A DNA stretch of 64,000 nucleotides from Kibdelosporangium banguiense (GCF_017876405.1 NZ_JAGINW010000001.1:9065203-9129202), one strand, 5' to 3'; positions 8,801 through 16,603 are shown, numbered from the stretch's first letter. Translations and numbers: made by a program. Notes: generated from the letters alone by a model not told the origin.

Positions 8801-9408
8801 CCCACGTCCGTATGGCCACGCTGAGCAGCCATACCGGGGCCGTCAACGGCGTGACGTTCAGCTCCGACGGGCAAATCCTCGCCACCGCGAGCCACGACTT
8901 CACCGTGGTGCTGTGGAACACGGCTGACTGGACGCCACGCGTACAACTCATCGGGCACAAAGGCTGGGTACGCAACGCCACGTTCAGCCCGGACGGTCGC
9001 ACCGTCGCCACAGCGAGCAGCGATTCCACGGTCCGGCTTTGGGACGCGGCGACCGGCACCTTGAAGGCCACTCTCACCGGACATCTCGACACCGAATTCA
9101 ACGGGGTCGCGTTCAGCCCGGACAGCACAACGCTGGCATTCACCAGCGGCGAGAACACCATTTCCCTCTGGAATCTCGACAAGCACACCAATTGGGCCCG
9201 CCTCGCGGGCCACACCAAGGCAATCCGCGCTCTGGCTTTCAGCCCCGACGGCCGCACGCTCGTCACTGCGGGTGGCGAAATGGTGCTGTTCTGGGATACC
9301 GACGCCGAACGGGCTGCCAGGCAAATCTGCGACACCTTCTGGCGTGATCTCACCGACGACGAGTGGAACCAGCTCGTAGCAGACCTGCCCCGCCAGAACA
9401 CCTGCTGA
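5806..9408 (+). CDS. HTH-STAND NTPase with fourteen WD40 repeats
   Basis: A 1200-residue multidomain signalling protein. Order: XRE-like helix-turn-helix (residues about 20-80, YRELARRAHYASTTLSD), STAND/nSTAND1-type ATPase with Walker A GASGVGKSS (135-143) and Walker B-like VVVIDQFEEVF (about 195-207), helical arm, one transmembrane helix (about 505-525, VVLLVVVIGIALVAV), then fourteen WD40 repeats from about residue 595 to 1180, each carrying a form of LAFSPDG followed by LWD. Fourteen blades would make two seven-bladed propellers. Such proteins are common in filamentous actinobacteria; STAND ATPases act as ligand-triggered oligomeric switches in signalling or defence. The start has GGGGGGAGAGAG upstream. 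Which ligand is sensed is unknown. Confidence 0.9.
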   Translation: MPRVERPLGGEDSALVQFAGDLRLLRDKAGKPSYRELARRAHYASTTLSDAAGGRRLPTLAVVLAYVSACDGDVVEWEQRWREVAAARGEEDGTAPYSGLAALQVEDADRLFGRTALLEEIVGRLTQNRFLAVVGASGVGKSSLLRAGLVARVRTEGLGDSAAATAVVMTPGERPVDELAARLAERAGDRELVVVIDQFEEVFTLCHDREERARFVAAVVAAAGGRTRVVIGMRADFFAHCADYPELRAVMGGSQVLVGAMTTDELRQVVVGPAERMACTVENSLVAAVVADAAGQAAVLPLVSHALLETWRRRKGGTLTLAGYRAAGGIEGALAKTAEDLYGSLSPERKRLTRELFLRLTVFGEGTGDTKRRVLRDELDTGDPDTWTVLESLASARLVTLDEATAELTHEAVITAWARLHNWLVTDRDGLRTHRRLTEAAYTWKALGQDTSALYRGTQLVIAREWAERDGHREELNPAEQAFLDASIELEASERKRTRRRDRQLRYLTVGLVVLLVVVIGIALVAVQQRRDAVDARQVAISRQLATQAQTLVDSRPDTAMLLSVQAYRTAPTVEARSALLGMSTRGAYQAEFAAHAKAVSELAFSSDGRTLVTASADHSMATWDVRARHRIASLTEHDTWLRALATSPDGSTMASGGDDKDIILWHLASNVRVGTLSGHTAAVKEVAFSPNGRLLASGGADDTVIIWDLAQRTAIARFTGHGGTVNSLAFSADGRVLAAAGTGKTVVLWDIATQTRIKTLAGHTDTIYKVAFDRTGRYLASAGDTTVRLWNAADGSPSKVLTGHIDRVLTLAFSPDGTTLASAGNDTKVLLWDVGRGVLRTRLTGHTNSVYALAFGADSLLASAGETGSVILWNTDQAILVETGENRINDLAFSPDGTTLAEAAENRTMLWDAKTRRQLGVLTDASTVNALAFSPNGKLLATANKDGTITLWALENGTQIAKLTGHTDAALDIAFSPSGHTLVTSGIDKTAIVWDVATHVRMATLSSHTGAVNGVTFSSDGQILATASHDFTVVLWNTADWTPRVQLIGHKGWVRNATFSPDGRTVATASSDSTVRLWDAATGTLKATLTGHLDTEFNGVAFSPDSTTLAFTSGENTISLWNLDKHTNWARLAGHTKAIRALAFSPDGRTLVTAGGEMVLFWDTDAERAARQICDTFWRDLTDDEWNQLVADLPRQNTC

Positions 9409-9422
9409 CGTTGTCCGGGCTT

Positions 9423-9459
9423 TGGTGTCCGGACTGTCGACAGCCCTGGTCGGACACCA
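9423..9459 (+). terminator. Hairpin after the STAND-WD40 gene
   Basis: Perfect 9-bp stem TGGTGTCCG / CGGACACCA with a 19-base loop, 15 bases past the stop codon. Confidence 0.5.
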
Positions 9460-9556
9460 CTGCGGTGCTAGACATGCTGCCATGCCTGGAAGTCGTTACG
9501 GCGGGCCGACAACGACGCCGAAGGCATCCCGTTCGCAATCAAGAAAAGAGGGGGCA

Positions 9557-9970
9557 ATGAGGAGGACACTCACCGTGCTCGCGATGATCGCGGCCACGTC
9601 CCTGGCGTCGACCGGCGTGTCCGACGCGTCGCAGGTGGCGGACCCGGACGATGAAGCCGGCACACTTGGTGGTTGCGTGGCCAACGTCTGCGGCTCCGTG
9701 ATGAACGAGAGCAACCACGTCATCTGGGCGATCAAGGACTGGGGCAACGGCGGCCCAGCACCAGGCACTGAGTTCAAGCCGCTTCAACCCAACGAGCAGA
9801 CGCCGCCGAACGAGGACTGGGACGGCGTCTACGTGGAGTGCAACGCCTCCGGGCGGCTCGCCACGTGGGTACCTCCAGTCTGGGTATGGAAGGACTTCAC
9901 AGTGCCCGCCCGGTGGGCGAAGAAGATCGCCACCAACGAGGACGCACACATCCGTGGCCAGTCCTGCTGA
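9557..9970 (+). CDS. Small secreted protein, unknown family
   Basis: A 137-residue exported protein. The signal peptide (RRTLTVLAMIAATSLASTGVSDA) is followed by a mature chain of about 110 residues rich in Trp and Asn, with four cysteines (GGCVANVCG, VECNAS, GQSC at the very end) that could pair. The ATG at 9557 follows a purine-rich GAGGGGGCA site, whereas the longer reading has none. I do not recognise the family. It sits downstream of the STAND-WD40 gene and upstream of another small secreted protein, a common arrangement for orphan extracellular peptides. No enzymatic motif is visible. Confidence 0.7.
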   Translation: MRRTLTVLAMIAATSLASTGVSDASQVADPDDEAGTLGGCVANVCGSVMNESNHVIWAIKDWGNGGPAPGTEFKPLQPNEQTPPNEDWDGVYVECNASGRLATWVPPVWVWKDFTVPARWAKKIATNEDAHIRGQSC

Positions 9971-10009
9971 CCTGAGTATTCCCCGAACTGTGAGAGGGAA
10001 GTGACGTCA

Positions 10010-10390
10010 ATGATTTCGAAGTACCGTGCGGCGATCGTATTCGCCGGGACACTGCTTGGCAGTGGCCTTGTCGTTTCTCCTGCCGGCGCCGACTCGATCG
10101 GGATCCTTGCCAGCTCCACCTGCTTCGTCGGCAGCAGCGGCAACTGCACGACCGCCATTGTGTCGGCCAATGCCAGCGGGCATTTCGTGGACATCGGCAT
10201 CAACAACCGCCTCCGTCCGTCGCCGTGCCCGTGGCGGGCCCGGGACGTCAACAATGGTGTCGTCGTTCGTTCCGGCACCGTGGGAACGTCGAGCAGTCAC
10301 GGTGAACGAATTCCGGGACTGTACAGCGTGTATCAGCTCGAACTCCGAGGTTGCTCGATATCAGCTCGTGGGGACATCGACAACACCTGA
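10010..10390 (+). CDS. Small secreted protein, unknown family
   Basis: A 126-residue exported protein with a signal peptide ending near PAGA (about residue 27) and four cysteines in the mature part (STCFVGSSGNC, SPCPW, RGCS). The ATG at 10010 lies ten bases from GAGAGGGA; the GTG at 10001 is too close to that site. I do not recognise the family. The layout (short N-terminal Cys pair, a FVDIG strand, a CPWRAR segment) loosely resembles the interrupted secreted protein at 20973-21320, which has FVDFD and LCRWNF. They may be distant paralogs, but this is visual similarity only. Confidence 0.65.
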   Translation: MISKYRAAIVFAGTLLGSGLVVSPAGADSIGILASSTCFVGSSGNCTTAIVSANASGHFVDIGINNRLRPSPCPWRARDVNNGVVVRSGTVGTSSSHGERIPGLYSVYQLELRGCSISARGDIDNT

Positions 10391-10460
10391 ACGCGTCGCT
10401 GATTCAGGCCCTGGATTGCGAGTACCGTGAGAAGCGGAAAGGCAATCCAACGGGGGTAGG

Positions 10461-10929
10461 ATGAGTCGGATCATTGTCGTGACCGCGGCGATCATGCTCG
10501 CCGCGGTCACGCCCGCAGCTTCGTCAACGCCGGCCAGGCGCACGCTTTATGTGACGAACGGGGATTCCGACAATGTCGCGGTGTCCACGATCCTGGCGTC
10601 CGGCGACCTCAAACCCGTGGGCAAGCCCGTTGAGGCTCTGGATCGGCCGCGCGGCATTGTGTTCGCTCCTAACGGGAACACCGCCTATGTCCTCAGAACC
10701 GGGGCCGACAGAATCGCCAGCTACCGCGTCGGCGCGCGAGGCCAGCTGACGCCGTTCGGCACGCCTGGCCCCGCAGCACACCTACGCCACCCCGGGCCGG
10801 TACCGAGTCACGCTCACCGTCACCGATGACGAGGGCTGTTCAACCAAGCTGGTGTTCACCGGACAGTCGGCTTCCTGCAACGGATCCTCGGTCGCCGTGA
10901 CACACCAGGAGGTCGTCATCACCTCCTAG
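10461..10929 (+). pseudogene. Fused remnant of a secreted beta-propeller/PKD protein
   Basis: The first frame (from the ATG at 10461, preceded by GGGGGTAGG) encodes a signal peptide and the first YVTN/lactonase-like blades: TLYVTNGDSDNVAVSTI, RPRGIVFAPNGNTAYV. From about 10771 the coding signal moves to another frame, which encodes the end of a PKD domain (HTYATPGRYRVTLTVTDDEG) and stops at 10929. In the first frame translation continues as low-complexity Pro/His/Arg to 10829. The simplest reading is an internal deletion joining the start of a propeller to the end of a PKD domain out of frame. The lost middle probably held most of the propeller. Confidence 0.7.
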
Positions 10930-10935
10930 GGTGCG

Positions 10936-11514
10936 TCAGAGCACGGCGAGCCGGTCCACCAACAACAGTGTCCTGCGCTCGGTGTCCTCCGGCGGCAGCC
11001 GACCCGCCCGGGTCAGGGTCGCCAGCCCATGCAGGCCCGCCCAGAACAACTCGGTGAACAGGCCCGGGTGGACGCCGTCGCCGGCGACTTCTCCGAGGCT
11101 CTCCAGCAGGGCGGCGAAGGCGTCCTTCAGAGGTTCTGGGGTGTCGGCCTGCGCGAACGCCAGGCCGCCGTCGAGCTGGAACATGGCGTCGTAGACCGCC
11201 GGGTTACGTGCGGCGAAGTCCAGGTAGGCGCGGGCGAGCGCGGTGACCCGAGCGCGCGGGCCGTCCGCGGCGGAGGCCGCCGCCCGCACTGCCGCGGCCA
11301 TCTCAGCGGCGCCTTGGAGGGCGACGGCGCCGATGATCTCGCGTTTGCCGCGGAAGTGGCTGTAGAGAACGGGCTGGCTGTATTCGATGCGCTCGGCGAG
11401 CCGACGGGTGGTGACCGCGTCCCAACCCTGCTGCTCAGCGAGTTCGCGAGCCGTCGCCAAGATGAGGCGTTCCCGGTCAGCCCGTTCACGCTCCTTGCGT
11501 TCCTGTACCGACAT
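10936..11514 (-). CDS. TetR family regulator with WHG-type C-terminal domain
   Basis: A 192-residue TetR repressor. The HTH is clear (RLILATARELAEQQGWDAV, LAERIEYSQPVLYSHFRGKREI). The C-terminal half carries the WHG-type pattern (RARVTALARAYLDFAARNPAVYDAMF, ending ELFWAGLHGLATL). It is divergent from the DUF1772 membrane gene, and a perfect 10-bp inverted repeat covers the promoter of that gene, so direct repression is likely. The ligand is unknown. Confidence 0.87.
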   Translation of the reverse strand: MSVQERKERERADRERLILATARELAEQQGWDAVTTRRLAERIEYSQPVLYSHFRGKREIIGAVALQGAAEMAAAVRAAASAADGPRARVTALARAYLDFAARNPAVYDAMFQLDGGLAFAQADTPEPLKDAFAALLESLGEVAGDGVHPGLFTELFWAGLHGLATLTRAGRLPPEDTERRTLLLVDRLAVL

Positions 11515-11556
11515 GACTCGATCCTAGCACCGCTAGACAATCGAGCGTCAGTAGTA

Positions 11557-11590
11557 CTAGCGTTGACACGTCAGATATCAACGCTAGATC
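11557..11590 (+). promoter_or_regulatory. Promoter of the DUF1772 gene overlapped by a TetR operator
   Basis: Perfect inverted repeat CTAGCGTTGA (11557-11566) / TCAACGCTAG (11578-11587). A consensus -35 TTGACA (11563-11568) and a plausible -10 TAGATC (11585-11590), 16 bases apart, lie within it, so a bound repressor would block RNA polymerase. A further CTAGCACCGCTAG-like half site lies at about 11524-11536. Confidence 0.68.
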
Positions 11591-11605
11591 TCAGGAGAGG
11601 TCCTC

Positions 11606-12052
11606 ATGCTCAACGCACTCGAGGTGTTCACCACCGTGATCGTCGGCGTGATGGTGGGGGTGGAGTTCTCCGTCGCCTTCGTCATCAACCGAATCCTCGA
11701 CAGCCTCCCGGACGACAGCGCCCTACGCGGCCGCGCCCACGGAGGCCGGATGCTCGGCGCCGTGATGCCGGTCTGGTACATCACCTCGCTCGTCCTCGTC
11801 GCGGTCTGGGCCATCGCCGGATGGAGCCACCCCGGCACCGGCCTCGTCGTCACCGCCGGCGCCCTGCTGATCGTCAGCGTGATCATGTCGGTCCTACTGC
11901 TCGTCCCGATCAACAACCGAGGCAAGACGTGGACCCCCGACAACCGGCCCGCCGACTGGAAGCAGCAGATGAACCGCTGGGACCGCTACCACTACGTCCG
12001 CGTCGCCGTCATCATCGCCGCCTTCGCCCTACTGGTCGCCGCCCGCACCTGA
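11606..12052 (+). CDS. DUF1772 family membrane protein
   Basis: A 148-residue, four-helix membrane protein of the DUF1772 (anthrone-oxygenase-like) family. Helices occur at about residues 5-28, 50-70, 78-102 and 128-147, and the family-typical NRWDRYHYVR precedes the last helix. Start: AGGAGAGG seven bases before the ATG. Some relatives take part in polyketide tailoring, but most are uncharacterised membrane proteins under TetR control, as here. Expression is probably switched by the divergent TetR regulator through the operator over its promoter. Confidence 0.82.
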   Translation: MLNALEVFTTVIVGVMVGVEFSVAFVINRILDSLPDDSALRGRAHGGRMLGAVMPVWYITSLVLVAVWAIAGWSHPGTGLVVTAGALLIVSVIMSVLLLVPINNRGKTWTPDNRPADWKQQMNRWDRYHYVRVAVIIAAFALLVAART

Positions 12053-12170
12053 GCCCACGCGGCAGGGGTAAAAACCGCTACTTCAGCGGTGGATGTGGCG
12101 AGTACGGTGTGGCCGTGGCCGGTGATCGCGTGCAGCGGCGGCTCACGGAGGCAGACGCGCGAAGGAGCGA

Positions 12171-12536
12171 ATGATGCCAGGCGCTGTACTGCGAGGGGTG
12201 ACTCTCGACTGTGCCGACCCGCAGACGCTGGCGGACTTCTACGGTGCACTGACCGGGATGCGCGAACTCTTCAGTACGGACGAGTTCGTCGCTCTGACCG
12301 ACGACTCCGGCTGTGATCTGGGATTCCAGCGGGTTGACGGATACCGGGCTCCGCAGTGGCCGGGCCAGGACGTGCCACAACAGTTCCACCTGGATTTCCG
12401 CGCTGACGACCTCGATGCGATGGAGGAGCTGGCCCTGGAACTCGGCGCGGCCAAACCGGACCATCAGCCCGGCGACGGACGCTGGCGGGTACTCCTGGAT
12501 CCGGCCGGCCACCCCTTCTGCCTGACGCCTTCCTGA
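12171..12536 (+). CDS. VOC family (glyoxalase-like) protein
   Basis: A 121-residue protein with the vicinal-oxygen-chelate fold in its two beta-alpha-beta-beta-beta halves: LRGVTLDCADPQTLADFYGALTG at the start and FHLDFRADDLDAMEEL in the second half, ending WRVLLDPAGHPFCLT. This is the Glyoxalase_6-like subgroup typical of actinobacteria; the reaction is unknown. AAGGAG lies upstream of two adjacent ATG codons (12171 and 12174); either may be used. No operon partner is evident. Confidence 0.82.
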   Translation: MMPGAVLRGVTLDCADPQTLADFYGALTGMRELFSTDEFVALTDDSGCDLGFQRVDGYRAPQWPGQDVPQQFHLDFRADDLDAMEELALELGAAKPDHQPGDGRWRVLLDPAGHPFCLTPS

Positions 12537-12600
12537 CGTCACCGGCCACGAATCAAGATCATCCGACACCCAAGATCCACTTTCGACACAGGTCCTCAAC

Positions 12601-12771
12601 CCGGGGGCGGCGCTGACTCAGTTGAGGATTATCTGCCTGCTCGCCGCGGCCAATCGGGATCCCGGGGTGTTCGCTGACCCTGACCGCCTCATCCTGTCCC
12701 GGACTCCCCATCCCCATCTGACATTCGGGGCGGGCGTCCACTACTGCCTGGGCGCCGGTCTTGCCCGGATT
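12601..12771 (+). pseudogene. Heme-binding fragment of a cytochrome P450
   Basis: About 57 codons encode the end of a bacterial P450: CLLAAANRDPGVFADPDR, then FGAGVHYCLGAGLAR, the heme-ligand loop with its cysteine. The I-helix and ExxR region are absent upstream, and the conserved C-terminal helix is lost where the sequence meets the end of the convergent TolB-like gene. There is no plausible start. It is a P450 fragment cut at both ends. Confidence 0.75.
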
Positions 12772-12789
12772 CTGATCACCGGCACGGTC

Positions 12790-13710
12790 TCACCCGGCTT
12801 CCGCTGCGGGTACACCAACGCTGAGTGCGTTGTCGAGGGGATAGTCCACGAACGCGAACGCCGATCCGTCCGGCGCCCAGCTGGGCACGTTGATCGTTCC
12901 CTGCCCGCCGTCGAGCGCGACCAGCGTCGCAGGCTCCTGCCAGGCGTCGACCGAGACCAGCCGCAGCTCGACAGGCCGGTCGGCGGGGTGTCCGGTGGTG
13001 CCTGGCGGGTAGCTGAGGTAGACCGCGACATCGCCGGTCGGAGCGACGTGCGGGAACCAGTTCACACGTTCGTCGAAGGTCAGCTGCTCCAACTCGGTCC
13101 CGTCCGGCCGCACGCGGGCCAGCTGGGCGTGCCCATTCGAGAACTGCTCTGTGTTGAACACGATCCACTCGCCGTCCGGCGTCCACTCGCATCCGTCCGC
13201 AGGGCCCGGGTCGGTCGTGACGGCGACGTCCCCCTGCCCGTCGACACCGACGGTGTGGATGGTCGCCGACGCCCACCAGTTGTCCCCCTCCGGATCCAGG
13301 CGTACGTAGCCGAGCCGTCGCCCGTCGGGACTGATGCCGTGCAGGAAGTGCATTCCGCCGTCATCGACGGTGACACGACGTGCCTCTCCTCCGGTAAGGG
13401 CGACTTCCCAGATGTGCCAGTCATTCGCCGACGCGAACACGGTCGCGCCGTCGGGAGCGAGGACGTGGTCGTTGTTGACATCCGGCAGCCCATACGCGGG
13501 GATTTCCACGGGAGGCACGGAACCATGTGCGGGTAGGAGCCAGAGTTTGCCGTCGCCGTTGACAAGCAGCCGTCCGTCGGGCGTCCAGTTCGGCGCCTCG
13601 TATAGCCGGTCGCTCGACTCGAACACCGTGCGCACCGCTCCGGTGGAGCGGTCCCAGACACGGATGCGGGCACGCTGCCCAGGCCGCAACTGCCGGGGTG
13701 GCGCGCTCAT
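12790..13710 (-). CDS. TolB-like beta-propeller (PD40 repeat) protein
   Basis: A 306-residue protein built from WD40-like PD40 repeats (NWTPDGRLLV, HVLAPDGATVFAS, HGISPDGRRLGYV, EWTPDGEWIVF, SWAPDGSAFAFVDYP), enough for a six-bladed propeller. No signal peptide is visible, so it is probably cytoplasmic, unlike TolB itself. Relatives form the N-terminal domain of prolyl oligopeptidases, but no hydrolase domain follows here. Function is unknown. A P450 fragment abuts its 3' end. Confidence 0.78.
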   Translation of the reverse strand: MSAPPRQLRPGQRARIRVWDRSTGAVRTVFESSDRLYEAPNWTPDGRLLVNGDGKLWLLPAHGSVPPVEIPAYGLPDVNNDHVLAPDGATVFASANDWHIWEVALTGGEARRVTVDDGGMHFLHGISPDGRRLGYVRLDPEGDNWWASATIHTVGVDGQGDVAVTTDPGPADGCEWTPDGEWIVFNTEQFSNGHAQLARVRPDGTELEQLTFDERVNWFPHVAPTGDVAVYLSYPPGTTGHPADRPVELRLVSVDAWQEPATLVALDGGQGTINVPSWAPDGSAFAFVDYPLDNALSVGVPAAEAG

Positions 13711-14045
13711 CGGGCGTCGGTCCCTCCTGCCGGGTGGGTCCCCGGCATCAGCCTACAGTGGAATTCAAAGCGCGGACTTCTTCTCTCCCTCTGTGACAAA
13801 TGACAAACCACCGCCTGGGCGTCGGCCCGGTTCTCGGATTTCGACAATGAACCGGGCACCGGCGCAGTGCATGCTCGTGAGGATGACGGCAACGACCAGC
13901 CTTGATTCGCCACAGCCGGAAAACGACGAAGTGGACGAACAGGCGGTGGTCGAGTGCGTGCGTGACTCGCCTGGCCTGACGCCACAGCGAAGTGCGCGAA
14001 CTTCGTCACGATGGAAGCGCAAGTCCTGAACCAGGATCGCTTGCG
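13711..14045. other. Intergenic stretch without a convincing gene
   Basis: About 335 bases between the TolB-like gene and the ABC exporter. A 48-codon plus-strand frame from about 13884 (MTATTSLD to WKRKS) has no recognisable domain and a weak ribosome site; open frames on the minus strand look like composition shadows. No promoter is obvious. Confidence 0.4.
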
Positions 14046-14079
14046 GCGCTGTCGGCCGGCTTCGGCCGGCCGACAGCGC
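14046..14079. terminator. Strong terminator hairpin with UUCG-type loop
   Basis: Perfect 15-bp stem (GCGCTGTCGGCCGGC and its complement) closed by a TTCG tetraloop, an unusually stable hairpin, eight bases beyond the stop of the ABC permease gene. Confidence 0.85.
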
Positions 14080-14087
14080 TCCGAACG

Positions 14088-15680
14088 TCAGCCCAGGTCA
14101 CGGCGCCGGAGGCCGACCATCCCCGCGGTCACCAGGCCGCCCGCGATGACGGCGAACCACAGCAGCGGGACAACGGCGAAGTCGGCGCTGGGCAGTGCCG
14201 GGGTCTGCGCGAACGGGGAGATCCACATCAGGCTCTCGCTGGCGCCGCCGTAGGCCACGGCGAGTTCGAGAAGAAAACACAGGCCGAGCACCGCGTATGC
14301 GACCGGCGCGGCGAAACGGGGTGCGATGCCGTAGAGAGCGGCGGCGATGGCGGCCAGCACAAGGACCGAGGGCGCACGGACCACAGCCGCGGCGAGCAAC
14401 GGCGGCAGTTCGCCGCCCACGCCGCCGGTGGCCAGGCCATAGACCAGACCCATCCCGAAACCGAGACCGGTCATCACCACGACAGTGCCGGCCGCGGCCA
14501 CGAGCAGGTGCCCGCCGGCCCAGCGCAGCCTGCTGACCGGTCCACTGAGCACAGTGTCGGCGCGGGCGGACAGCTCCTCTGCCCGCATCCGCAGGGTCGC
14601 CTGGATCGCGTAGATCGTCACCACCTGGCTCACCAGGTAGATGATCAGCCCGAAAAAGCCGTCCACCGGACGTCCGCCGCCGCCCATCTGCGCCATCAGG
14701 TCACCCAATGCCTGACTCTCGTCGACCTGCTCGGCGATGGTGTCGGCGGTCGTGCCGATGGCGGCGCCGAACGCGGCGCCGCCGACCGTCCAAGCGATCA
14801 GCACGCCCCGTTGCAGCCGCCAGGCCAGGGCCAGCGCCGACCTCAGCCGGGGAGCCGCAGTGGCCGGACCAAGCCGGGCAGGAAGGATCCCGGCACCGAG
14901 GTCGCGACGCGCGGATACCGCGTAGGCCACCACGACCAGCAACGCCACCAGCCCGGCGACAAGCGGCAGCGGCCACCAGTGGTTTCCGGCGAAGGGACGC
15001 ATTTCCTGGGTCCAGCCGAACGGGGAAAGCCATCGCAGCCACGAGGCATCGCCCGCGTCGGCGATCGCCCGAATCGCATAGCAGACGCCCACGCCCGCGG
15101 TCGCCAGACCGATGGCGGCCCGGGAACTCGCGGTCAGTTGCGCAGCCAGTGCGGCGAGCGCGGCGGCGACGCAACCGGCAGCGGCGAACGACAGCGCGAG
15201 CGCAATCGACCCACCCACCGCAAGACCCTGCGCGACGAAACCCAGCGTCATCACGACAGCCGCGCCCAGATTGGCGGCGAACGCCACCAACAGTGCCGCG
15301 GTCAGTCCGGCGTACCTACCCACCACAGTCGAGCGCATCAACTCGTCGCGGCCGGACTCCTCCTCGGCCCTGGTGTGCCTGACCACCAGCAGCAGGCTCG
15401 CCAGCGACAGCAGCAGCGCGACCTGACCGCGGATCCGCCAGGCGCCGATTCCCGCCTCGGAGGCGTCGAAGATCGGGCCGATCATCATCAGCTGCGCCGG
15501 ATTGCCATTGGTGGTCTGGAAAAAGCTGAGACGGGCGGCCTCGGTCGGGTAAACACCCTGCACCGACGCCAGCACCCCGATCGCGAACAACGCAGTGAGG
15601 CCGAACCAGGCCGGAATCCGGATCCGGTCGCGCCGTACGATGAACCGGACAAGGTCGGCAGTGCCAACTAGCGATGTCAC
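14088..15680 (-). CDS. ABC exporter permease, polyketide-antibiotic-exporter type
   Basis: A 530-residue permease with about twelve transmembrane helices in two internally similar halves, each starting with an ABC-2-like segment (for example RIRIPAWFGLTALFAIGVLA and LQRGVLIAWTVGGAAFGAAIG). This matches the actinobacterial family of polyketide/tetronasin-type efflux permeases. Its ATG overlaps the ATPase stop by four bases, so the two are co-translated. The pair is controlled in all likelihood by the divergent GbsR/MarR regulator. The exported compound is unknown. Confidence 0.85.
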   Translation of the reverse strand: MTSLVGTADLVRFIVRRDRIRIPAWFGLTALFAIGVLASVQGVYPTEAARLSFFQTTNGNPAQLMMIGPIFDASEAGIGAWRIRGQVALLLSLASLLLVVRHTRAEEESGRDELMRSTVVGRYAGLTAALLVAFAANLGAAVVMTLGFVAQGLAVGGSIALALSFAAAGCVAAALAALAAQLTASSRAAIGLATAGVGVCYAIRAIADAGDASWLRWLSPFGWTQEMRPFAGNHWWPLPLVAGLVALLVVVAYAVSARRDLGAGILPARLGPATAAPRLRSALALAWRLQRGVLIAWTVGGAAFGAAIGTTADTIAEQVDESQALGDLMAQMGGGGRPVDGFFGLIIYLVSQVVTIYAIQATLRMRAEELSARADTVLSGPVSRLRWAGGHLLVAAAGTVVVMTGLGFGMGLVYGLATGGVGGELPPLLAAAVVRAPSVLVLAAIAAALYGIAPRFAAPVAYAVLGLCFLLELAVAYGGASESLMWISPFAQTPALPSADFAVVPLLWFAVIAGGLVTAGMVGLRRRDLG

Positions 15681-16588
15681 TGGACTGCCACCTCTTGTTC
15701 GGCCAGGTCGTCTCCGTAGTGGCGCAGGAACATCTCCTCCAGCGTGGGCGGCTGGCTGGTCAGGCTGTGAATGCCGACGGCGGCCAGTGCACGCATCAGT
15801 TCCGGCAACGCATCGCCGTCGACCTGACAGTGCACCCGGCGTCCGTCCACTTCGGCCGCGTGCACCCCAGGCAGGCCCTCGATCCGGGGCACAGGTCCGG
15901 TCAGCTCGGCGGTCACGGTGGTGCGGGTGAGCTGGCGTAGTTCGTTGAGGGTGCCGGATTCCACGGTGCGGCCGTGGCGGACGATGCTGACCCGGTCGCA
16001 GAGTGCCTCGACCTCGGACAGGATGTGGCTGGACAGCAGTACCGTCCGGCCGCGCCTGCGCTCCTCAGCGACGCAGTCCTGGAACACCGCCTCCATCAAC
16101 GGATCCAGCCCCGAGGTCGGTTCGTCCAGGATCAGCAGCTCCACATTGGACGACAGGGCGGCGACCAGTGCCACCTTCTGCCGGTTGCCCTTGGAATAGG
16201 TGCTGCCCTTCTTGCGTGGATCCAGCTCGAACCGGTCCAGCAGCCCGGCCATGCGCCGCTGGTCGCTCCCGCCGCGCATCCGGCCGAGCAGGTCGATCAC
16301 CTCCCCGCCCGTCAGGTTCGGCCACAACGTCACATCACCGGGTACGTAGGCCAGACGGCGATGCAACTGCGTCGCGTCGGCCCATGGGTCACCGCCCAAC
16401 AGGCTCACCTGGCCGCTGTCGGCCCGCAGTTGACCCAGCAGGACGCGGATGGTCGTGGACTTTCCCGCCCCGTTCGGGCCGAGGAAACCATGCACCTCGC
16501 CGGGCCGGACGGTCAGGTCGAGACCGTCGAGTGCCCTGGTCGGGCCGAAGTTCTTGACCAGCCCGGACACCAAGATCGTGTTCGTCAT
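15677..16588 (-). CDS. ABC exporter ATP-binding protein
   Basis: A 303-residue ABC ATPase: Walker A GPNGAGKST, signature region STYSKGNRQKVALVAAL (degenerate LSGGQ), Walker B LLILDEPTSGLD, switch His in LLSSHILSE. The SKGN variant of the signature is typical for drug-export ATPases of this permease family. Start chosen at the ATG of MTNTILVSG (16588); an upstream ATG six codons earlier is possible. It energises the permease encoded by the overlapping downstream gene. A palindrome 16 bases upstream probably regulates it. Confidence 0.88.
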   Translation of the reverse strand: MTNTILVSGLVKNFGPTRALDGLDLTVRPGEVHGFLGPNGAGKSTTIRVLLGQLRADSGQVSLLGGDPWADATQLHRRLAYVPGDVTLWPNLTGGEVIDLLGRMRGGSDQRRMAGLLDRFELDPRKKGSTYSKGNRQKVALVAALSSNVELLILDEPTSGLDPLMEAVFQDCVAEERRRGRTVLLSSHILSEVEALCDRVSIVRHGRTVESGTLNELRQLTRTTVTAELTGPVPRIEGLPGVHAAEVDGRRVHCQVDGDALPELMRALAAVGIHSLTSQPPTLEEMFLRHYGDDLAEQEVAVQ

Positions 16589-16603
16589 TCCGCACACGAT
16601 ACA

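Noticed and set aside
7580..9300. Regularly spaced similar DNA segments that could look like a repeat array or CRISPR
   Set aside because: Spacing of about 120-130 bases and imperfect identity match the WD40 protein repeats; there are no near-identical short repeats with unique spacers.
12622..13536. Long plus-strand open frame running from the P450 fragment through the TolB-like gene
   Set aside because: Only the first 50 codons resemble a protein family (P450); the rest is a shadow of the minus-strand propeller gene.
13992..15671. 559-codon plus-strand open frame opposite the ABC permease
   Set aside because: Gln/Arg/His-rich shadow of a GC-rich membrane protein gene; the minus strand has helices, coupling to the ATPase and a terminator.
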